Of a DNA stretch of 64,000 bases, positions 59,789 through 64,000 are shown piece after piece. The stretch comes from a virus: positions 62,001 through 126,000 of IMG/VR virus record IMGVR_UViG_3300032334_001128; one strand, written 5' to 3'. The notes beneath the pieces were generated by a model. It did not search any database, had not been told where the DNA came from, and saw only the letters and a program-made list of their open reading frames with translations. Made by a program: the position numbers and the translations under genes. Within the stretch, counting starts at the first letter, position 1. Every line of letters starts with the position of its first letter.

Positions 59789-60055
59789 ATGTCAGAAGAA
59801 AGAAAAATTGTAAGTATTGAATACTCTGAAGGATTATTCTTTAACCTCTACCACTTGGACAGCATTTCAGTCCTAGCGGCTATCGCCCTTGAGAAGGCAG
59901 ATGAATCTAAGAAGCTGATCGATACCTATGAGTTGTTCTTCTACCTACTGGTGGATCCAACCGACCGTGAAGCTCTAGAGAACCTCACAGTTCCAAAATT
60001 TCAAAGTTTAGTAGAAGGATGGTTAAGTGCTTGTAAGCCAGAAGAAACACTATGA
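59789..60055 (+). CDS. Hypothetical protein (88 aa)
   Basis: Acidic, helical. It follows the methylase stop with no gap and overlaps the glycosyltransferase start by 29 bases. The sequence ALEKADESKKLIDTYELFFY suggests helices. No family is recognised; role unclear. Confidence 0.5.
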   Translation: MSEERKIVSIEYSEGLFFNLYHLDSISVLAAIALEKADESKKLIDTYELFFYLLVDPTDREALENLTVPKFQSLVEGWLSACKPEETL

Positions 60056-60698
60056 TGTTCTGATCGCAACTCCAGGAAGTTCTCTAAACCCTGAGTATGT
60101 GAATAGTTTGCTTGCAACCATCGAATGGTTAACCGCTAACGGCTACACATACAAGTGGTTGAATAAGTACTCTTCGTTCATTCCTAGTGCCAGAGAAATT
60201 ACAGCACTTGATCAATGGGAGAACGACTGGAGTACGAAAGAAGTTGGAGCCGGGAAGTTCACCTATGGGAAGATCTTCTGGATCGACTCAGATATCTCAT
60301 GGGATGTTGAAAGCTTTGAAAAGATTTTCAAGTCAGATCTAGATGTAGTCGGTGGATTGTACAGAACTGATCCAATGGGTACAGTAGCTTGTGCGTTCTT
60401 TGATGCTAAGCGTCGACCAACCCTGGTCCATGAGAATTCGTTCTTTATGCAAGAAGATCCAATGGAAGTCTTCGGACTCGGATTTGGATTTATTGCCATG
60501 AAGCAGGGAGTCTTTGAGAACCTAGATCGACCTTGGTTTAGAATTCATGGAGTTCAATGGGATGAACTTGACTTTGAGTGCAATGTAGGAGAAGATTATT
60601 CTTGGTGCATGAATGCTAGGAAAAATGGATTCCAGGTATTCGTTGATCCAACAGTCAAAGTGAAGCATCACAAAGAAACGATTTATTTAGTTAGGTAG
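60027..60698 (+). CDS. Glycosyltransferase-like protein (GT-A fold)
   Basis: 223 aa from GTG 60027, within the previous frame. The D-x-D-like WIDSDISW (residue about 87) and later GEDYSWCMNARKNG with FVDPTVKVKHH at the C-terminus fit a GT-A enzyme that uses a metal and nucleotide-sugar. It neighbours a Dam-like methylase. Two other glycosyltransferase-like genes lie elsewhere. Acceptor unknown; DNA-base or virion glycosylation possible. Confidence 0.65.
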   Translation: MLVSQKKHYDVLIATPGSSLNPEYVNSLLATIEWLTANGYTYKWLNKYSSFIPSAREITALDQWENDWSTKEVGAGKFTYGKIFWIDSDISWDVESFEKIFKSDLDVVGGLYRTDPMGTVACAFFDAKRRPTLVHENSFFMQEDPMEVFGLGFGFIAMKQGVFENLDRPWFRIHGVQWDELDFECNVGEDYSWCMNARKNGFQVFVDPTVKVKHHKETIYLVR

Positions 60699-60700
60699 CT

Positions 60701-60949
60701 ATGGCCAAGTCTTTTACCGGAAGAACCGCTTGTGGTTTTTGTGATACAGGACACCATCAAAACTGCCGACCTAAAATAACGTGGTATGACAACGTGTGGT
60801 ACTGCGAATGTAAAACTTGCCGAAAGCAAGAGAAAGAAGATACACCTCAAAATGAAGAAACTATTCAATCAATTCAAGAAGCTATTCTCGAAGAAGAAGA
60901 AGACAAAGCCGAGCTTCCTATCACCAGCGGAGATCAGGAAGCTGAATGA
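60701..60949 (+). CDS. Zinc-binding-like protein with acidic C-terminal half (82 aa)
   Basis: TACGFCDTGHHQNC and YCECKTCRKQ give C-x2-C-x3-HH-x2-C then C-x-C-x2-C: probable zinc site. The rest is Glu-rich (AILEEEEDKAELPI) and its last 98 bases are read in another frame by the following gene. The ATG begins 2 bases after the previous stop. Confidence 0.5.
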   Translation: MAKSFTGRTACGFCDTGHHQNCRPKITWYDNVWYCECKTCRKQEKEDTPQNEETIQSIQEAILEEEEDKAELPITSGDQEAE

Positions 60950-61199
60950 GAGCAGAGCTGAGTTTGGTAAGGTTCTAGATAATCTAAAGACTGAACTTTT
61001 AAATATCGAGAAGGACAAGTTCGTAGAAGAACTTAAGATCAATCTTGAGAAGCAGACAATTGTAAAGAAGCCTGCTGCTAAGAATCCAACCACTCCGGCC
61101 AAGAAGACTGTAACCGCTAAGAAGCCAGCTGCAGAAAAGAAGCCAACCGCTAAGAAGCCAGCCACTAAGAAGGCGAGCCCAAAGAAGTCAGGTAAGTAA
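60852..61199 (+). CDS. Histone H1-like basic protein (115 aa)
   Basis: ATG 60852, inside the preceding frame. Residues 1-60 are helical and Lys-rich; residues 70-115 are repeats of AKKP/AKKPA-like units (K-K-P-A-A, K-K-P-T-A-K-K-P-A-T-K-K). The composition is that of bacterial H1-like and HupA-like tails that condense DNA. Candidate nucleoid or packaging-associated protein. It overlaps the acidic C-terminal half of the previous gene by 98 bases in a different frame. Confidence 0.6.
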   Translation: MKKLFNQFKKLFSKKKKTKPSFLSPAEIRKLNESRAEFGKVLDNLKTELLNIEKDKFVEELKINLEKQTIVKKPAAKNPTTPAKKTVTAKKPAAEKKPTAKKPATKKASPKKSGK

Positions 61200-61411
61200 T
61201 GTCTTACTGGCAAGCACTGAAGGTAGTCCTCGGTATTGATGCTATTAAGAATCGTAGGAAGATGAATCGTCAGCGTAGGATCGATGCCTTGTTTGCAAGT
61301 TCCCACTTCCAAAAACCAGAGCGAGATGAGTATGGTAGGTGGATTGTTTCTGCCCCCAAAAAATCTGGTTGCTGTGGTGGAGAGCAGTGTCAATGCAAGA
61401 AGTCGAACTAG
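61199..61411 (+). CDS. Small basic protein with C-terminal Cys cluster (70 aa)
   Basis: Overlaps the preceding stop by one base. N-terminal helix and Arg-rich NRRKMNRQRRID, then KSGCCGGEQCQCKKSN (four Cys). Zinc-binding or membrane-attached; unknown. Confidence 0.5.
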   Translation: MSYWQALKVVLGIDAIKNRRKMNRQRRIDALFASSHFQKPERDEYGRWIVSAPKKSGCCGGEQCQCKKSN

Positions 61412-61674
61412 TCAATGTAAAGACAGCTGCCTATCACGGGCAAGTTTCAATCAGCATGATTGGTTACATGATTCGGCGAGGATACGTAAAGCGTCATCCA
61501 ATTAAACCGGAATCAAGATACTATCTAGTTGATTTGAACGAAGTCCTCACTCAGCTTGAGCTTGGAGCAGAACGGAAGTCCAAATGCTACAACCTCCACT
61601 GGGATAAACAACCGAGGGATCGACACGGTAATTTTATTAAGTTATCTAATGATCCTCCGATCAATTTGAAGTAA
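61393..61674 (+). CDS. MerR/excisionase-like HTH protein (93 aa)
   Basis: ATG 61393 is the likely start. The segment VNVKTAAYHGQVSISMIGYM followed by RRGYVKRHPIKPESRYYLV is an excisionase/MerR-type winged HTH. Acidic C-terminal region. It follows small basic genes and precedes a terminator and the terminase gene. It could be a repressor, a recombination-directionality factor for the serine recombinase or a packaging initiator. Confidence 0.6.
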   Translation: MQEVELVNVKTAAYHGQVSISMIGYMIRRGYVKRHPIKPESRYYLVDLNEVLTQLELGAERKSKCYNLHWDKQPRDRHGNFIKLSNDPPINLK

Positions 61675-61681
61675 CGGCGAG

Positions 61682-61715
61682 CCCCTGTAAAATCCTTGAT
61701 TTTATGGGGGTTTTT
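61682..61715 (+). terminator. Intrinsic terminator
   Basis: CCCC-x2-TAAAATC (61682-61694) pairs with GATTTTA-x-GGGG (61698-61709), then TTTTT. It closes the operon of 58721-61674 and precedes the terminase gene. Confidence 0.8.
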
Positions 61716-61871
61716 CCGTTGTTTGTAAATAGGAAGTGTCTCTGTCAGCCAACTCACCCCAAAAAACTTTCCAGCATACTAGTACCGTCACCAAAAATGC
61801 AAATTTACGTGACGTCGGGAAGAGACTTCCAAACTGCGTAGGAACACACGCAAAAATCGGCTGGTCGCACT

Positions 61872-62900
61872 ATGTCTCTCCCCGCGGTGCGGCCAGTCTT
61901 AGAACGGACGTCTACATTGACCACCCTAAACGTCACCCCCGGCGAGGATAGCGGCGAGGATACGAATCCATTTGCCGCCCCCAAAGTTGAAGCCCCCGAC
62001 GTTCGGATTGATGAACCGATCAACCTACGTCCAGATCTATCTCAGCTAGGTATCCAAGAGTCTGACCGTGGTGTATGTGAAGATACTTATGAGAACCGTG
62101 CCATCTTACGTCGAGCAAAATTTAACTGGGCTCCTGTCTACGCCACTAACGGTGTCCCAACTGGTTTGATCCAAGCTATCTCTCCCGAGATGTTAACCGA
62201 ACGTCGAGTATTATCCCTCGCTGAGAAGAAACCACTTCTAACGGACCCATCAAACAAGAACTCAGATTACCTGGTTGGTTATGATCTAATAGCTGAAGAA
62301 GCAACCGACTACCTAGTCCCAGCTTGGGTCTTGGGTGCAACGCGTGCCTGGATCAAAGAACAAACAACGGACGTCGTTAGAAGTTCAAAGAAGAAACCCG
62401 CAGCCTTGCCTGCACGTTGTGCTGCTATAAAAGACGACGGCATCAGATGTCAGCTCTGGACGTCTGGTCGGATCCAAGATGACGGCCTGTGTAGAATTCA
62501 CCTGGGATCGATGAAGCGACGTCCTGGTGATGACATCGAACGAGCTCGTGCAAAGTTAACCCAGGCAGCGCCTTACGCCGTCGACGTTCTCGAAGATATG
62601 ATGTCTAACGCTGAGAGCGAACCGGTCAAGCTGAAGGCCGCCACTGAGATCTTGGACCGAGCCGGCGTGCGTGGTGGTGTAGAGTTAGATGCGACGGTAA
62701 ACTTAGACGTACGTCCAGCTGCTAGTATCATTGCTGAACGTCTGAACAGGCTAGCCATCAACGCCATGGAGAACGCGGCCAGCCTGGTTTCAACGGGAGT
62801 CACTGTTGAGGCCGATAAGGACGTCCGGGATGATATAGTAGAAGCAGAAGTTGTAGAAAGCGAAGAGAATGACGACAGTACAAACGAGGTCAAGGAGTGA
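61872..62900 (+). CDS. Terminase small subunit-like protein with zinc finger
   Basis: 342 aa. The middle (about 180-215) contains LPARCAAIKDDGIRCQ and DDGLCRIH (C-x7-C-x13-C-x2-H), the sort of zinc site seen in actinophage terminase small subunits, followed by the AP-x-A-V-D-V-L-x-D-M and VKLKAATEILDRAG helices that are typical of that family. The acidic tail is long. Large subunit and portal are not in this window. It is preceded by the terminator at 61682, so it has its own promoter; the cos or pac site may be near. More GC-rich and richer in GACGTC/ACGTC than the rest. Confidence 0.6.
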   Translation: MSLPAVRPVLERTSTLTTLNVTPGEDSGEDTNPFAAPKVEAPDVRIDEPINLRPDLSQLGIQESDRGVCEDTYENRAILRRAKFNWAPVYATNGVPTGLIQAISPEMLTERRVLSLAEKKPLLTDPSNKNSDYLVGYDLIAEEATDYLVPAWVLGATRAWIKEQTTDVVRSSKKKPAALPARCAAIKDDGIRCQLWTSGRIQDDGLCRIHLGSMKRRPGDDIERARAKLTQAAPYAVDVLEDMMSNAESEPVKLKAATEILDRAGVRGGVELDATVNLDVRPAASIIAERLNRLAINAMENAASLVSTGVTVEADKDVRDDIVEAEVVESEENDDSTNEVKE

Positions 62901-62902
62901 CC

Positions 62903-63061
62903 ATGGAACAGATTCTAGAAGCGGCGAGGGAACATGCCCAACGTCTGCAGGAAGATATCAAACAAGCTGGGAACCGTGTAGATCACATTCGTATGACGAC
63001 TCGAGCAAACGAAGCTCAGCACCTGGTGAGCTACCTGGAGCAACTTCAAACGGAGCAGTAA
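62903..63061 (+). CDS. Small helical protein (52 aa)
   Basis: ATG 62903 to TAA 63059-63061, overlapping nothing; ATG is 2 bases after the terminase stop, with CAAGGAG just upstream. The sequence is a long helix (LEAAREHAQRLQEDIKQAGN, QHLVSYLEQLQ), with Arg/Gln/Glu heptads. Likely coiled coil; a packaging accessory or the first half of a regulatory pair. Confidence 0.55.
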   Translation: MEQILEAAREHAQRLQEDIKQAGNRVDHIRMTTRANEAQHLVSYLEQLQTEQ

Positions 63062-63253
63062 ATGTTTAGCCGCCGGATGAGACGCAGCGGCCAGGGTTTC
63101 CGTGAAAAGTTACAAGCATTCTTGACTGAAGCGGCGAGCCATCTGGGCTATAGGAGCCATGCTGGACGTGTATCGTTCTACGGCGAGCGTAACGGGTATA
63201 GCGGCCAGCCTTGGTCCGGGTCTATTACAGCAAGCTGGTGGTTTCTATCCTAG
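63062..63253 (+). CDS. Short reading frame at a sequence break (63 aa), doubtful
   Basis: ATG 63062 follows the preceding TAA directly. Residues 1-28 (SRRMRRSGQGFREKLQAFL) look phage-like and basic; the remainder is Ser/Gly/Trp-rich without hydrophobic periodicity. The frame overlaps a second one starting at 63159 on the same strand. The 5' part could be the start of a gene interrupted at a join near 63130-63160. Confidence 0.25.
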   Translation: MFSRRMRRSGQGFREKLQAFLTEAASHLGYRSHAGRVSFYGERNGYSGQPWSGSITASWWFLS

Positions 63254-63413
63254 TGTGATGGGCGGAGTGATTCAGAATGCGGGACTTCTCTTTCCCGTGG
63301 CCGCTCGCCAGGGCATGAGTCTCTTCTCCAAGTATAAGAATGCTAAGAAGACACGCAAGGCGCGGAAAACCCGCAAGACACGGAAAGCACGTAAGCAAAC
63401 ACGAAGGGCGTAA
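63159..63413 (+). CDS. Hydrophobic protein with K-T-R-K-A-R-K repeat tail (84 aa)
   Basis: ATG 63159; the frame is open from 63126. Residues 1-55 are Gly/Ala/Val-rich (GGFYPSVMGGVIQNAGLLFP), then a tail of T-R-K and A-R-K units (KKTRKARKTRKTRKARKQ). Basic K-T-R-K tails of this type are widespread in giant viruses of eukaryotes and unusual in the rest of this phage. Codons (GCG, GGC, CTC, CGC) differ from neighbours. The phage or foreign origin is not settled. Confidence 0.4.
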   Translation: MLDVYRSTASVTGIAASLGPGLLQQAGGFYPSVMGGVIQNAGLLFPVAARQGMSLFSKYKNAKKTRKARKTRKTRKARKQTRRA

Positions 63414-63452
63414 ATTTGAACTGCCCCCTGTGCAAACTAAAAACTAGACTAT

Positions 63453-64000
63453 ATGGAATTAGCGCAACGTGCCACTACAATTCGACGCATTGCTGAAGAG
63501 GGACTCTTATACGACGAAGTTCTGAGAAAGAAGCAGCAGAATGCATGGAAATCATGGGTCCTCTATGTGGGAGGCGGTACAGTTCTCATTCTCTCTGTTC
63601 TCTCATCTATGTACATGACACATGATATGATTCGCAGTGCACTGATAAGTGCATATACACGTTCCGAAAAGACACAAGATGTTATCACATCTTCTTTCTT
63701 CTCACTCTCAAGTCTCGGTCTCATTCCACAACCAATTGACCAACCCTTTCTACCTGAGTCCATTGCCCTAAAAACACTTGAACTGCAGGAGGCATACAGT
63801 AAAACAAATGTGGCACAGACGAATACGACCAGTCTACAAGTGGAACTTCAACGTCTCGAAATCCTACAAGCCTCCGTTCAACAGATGGTCTCTATTGCCG
63901 AGCAGGCGGCCAAACTCACATCGCAACATTTCTCTCTTCATTCAATTCATGCCCAACTTCCAATCATTCTTGCCGCAACCGCCAAAAATGCCTCCTCTCT
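63453..64000 (+). CDS. Membrane/coiled-coil protein, 3'-truncated by the window edge
   Basis: ATG 63453, open to the last base (182 residues seen). A charged N-terminus, one membrane helix (about residues 33-53: SWVLYVGGGTVLILSVLSSM), then a long polar domain with Thr/Ser/Gln-rich coiled-coil character (SLQVELQRLEILQASVQQM). Codon use (CTC, TCT, ATT, CAA) differs from the phage genes to the left. No family is recognised. It runs off the window, so its length is not known. Confidence 0.5.
   Translation, partial: MELAQRATTIRRIAEEGLLYDEVLRKKQQNAWKSWVLYVGGGTVLILSVLSSMYMTHDMIRSALISAYTRSEKTQDVITSSFFSLSSLGLIPQPIDQPFLPESIALKTLELQEAYSKTNVAQTNTTSLQVELQRLEILQASVQQMVSIAEQAAKLTSQHFSLHSIHAQLPIILAATAKNASS

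Noticed and set aside
61736-61951. Short open frame (71 aa) with GTG start before the terminase gene
   Set aside because: Overlaps the start of the terminase-like gene in another frame, follows a terminator and has no ribosome site.

Overview
The window is most of the genome of a long-tailed (siphovirus-type) bacteriophage of an actinobacterium. The tail evidence is a tape-measure protein of 1571 aa, a pair of overlapping tail-chaperone frames, a Dit-like protein and very large tail proteins. The host evidence is two WhiB-like regulators, a DUF3039 protein, a B12-dependent ribonucleotide reductase with an NrdH-like partner, and a tmRNA whose tag ends in ALAA. The sequence is moderately AT-rich. 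A low-GC aquatic actinobacterial host is plausible, but that is inference. Portal, large terminase and capsid maturation protease are not in the window, so the genome continues outside it.

Layout. 2-18588 (+): virion module (a structural protein cut at its 5' end, head-tail connectors, chaperones, tape measure, three large tail proteins). 18626-20071: small genes, a metallopeptidase and a short serine recombinase. 20150-22765 (-): primase-polymerase/helicase. 22936-24826 (+): membrane coiled-coil protein and Mre11-like phosphoesterase. 24816-35404 (-): replication/recombination operon (WhiB with zinc ribbon, Pyr_excise-like glycosylase, candidate glycosyltransferase, SSB-like, Sak4-like ATPase, Cas4/RecB-like nuclease, SNF2 helicase, RuvC-like nuclease, DNA polymerase A). 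35577-43778: a host-recognition/glycan island in which two GH130-like propeller proteins, a TPR-like protein and an FkbM methyltransferase (+) surround a collagen-like fibre cassette (-). 43762-47707 (+): DUF3039, RNR, NrdH-like, GNAT, FmdB-like, WhiB, holin-like. 47851-52716: HTH gene, tmRNA, structured non-coding DNA, dNMP kinase, a glycosyltransferase/FkbM pair and small membrane proteins. 53004-58275 (-): M23 endolysin, ParB-like/Cys-cluster protein, holin-like proteins and a secreted PA14 coiled-coil protein. 58276-58720: non-coding, full of direct and inverted repeats. 58721-63061 (+): Dam-like methylase, glycosyltransferase, H1-like protein, HTH protein, terminase small subunit-like. 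63062-64000: sequence that looks foreign to the rest.

Working together: the replisome is near complete (Pol A, primase-helicase, SNF2, Sak4/SSB annealing, Cas4-like and RuvC-like nucleases) and is fed by RNR, NrdH and dNMP kinase. Lysis would use the M23 enzyme with one or more holins. Three glycosyltransferase-like proteins, two FkbM methyltransferases and two GH130-like proteins point to heavy glycan handling, either on the virion, on its DNA or on the host surface.

Most notable: a repeat-rich ori-like locus (58336-58659) with a perfect 19-bp and a near-perfect 26-bp inverted repeat, four tandem 8-mers and a central 14-bp palindrome; a hairpin-plus-promoter-like element present twice (18977-19053 and 50477-50552); the phage tmRNA; a predicted three-hairpin small RNA (52779-52875); the GH130-like/collagen fibre island; and the secreted PA14 coiled-coil protein. 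Family names are from recognition by eye; no database search was run.
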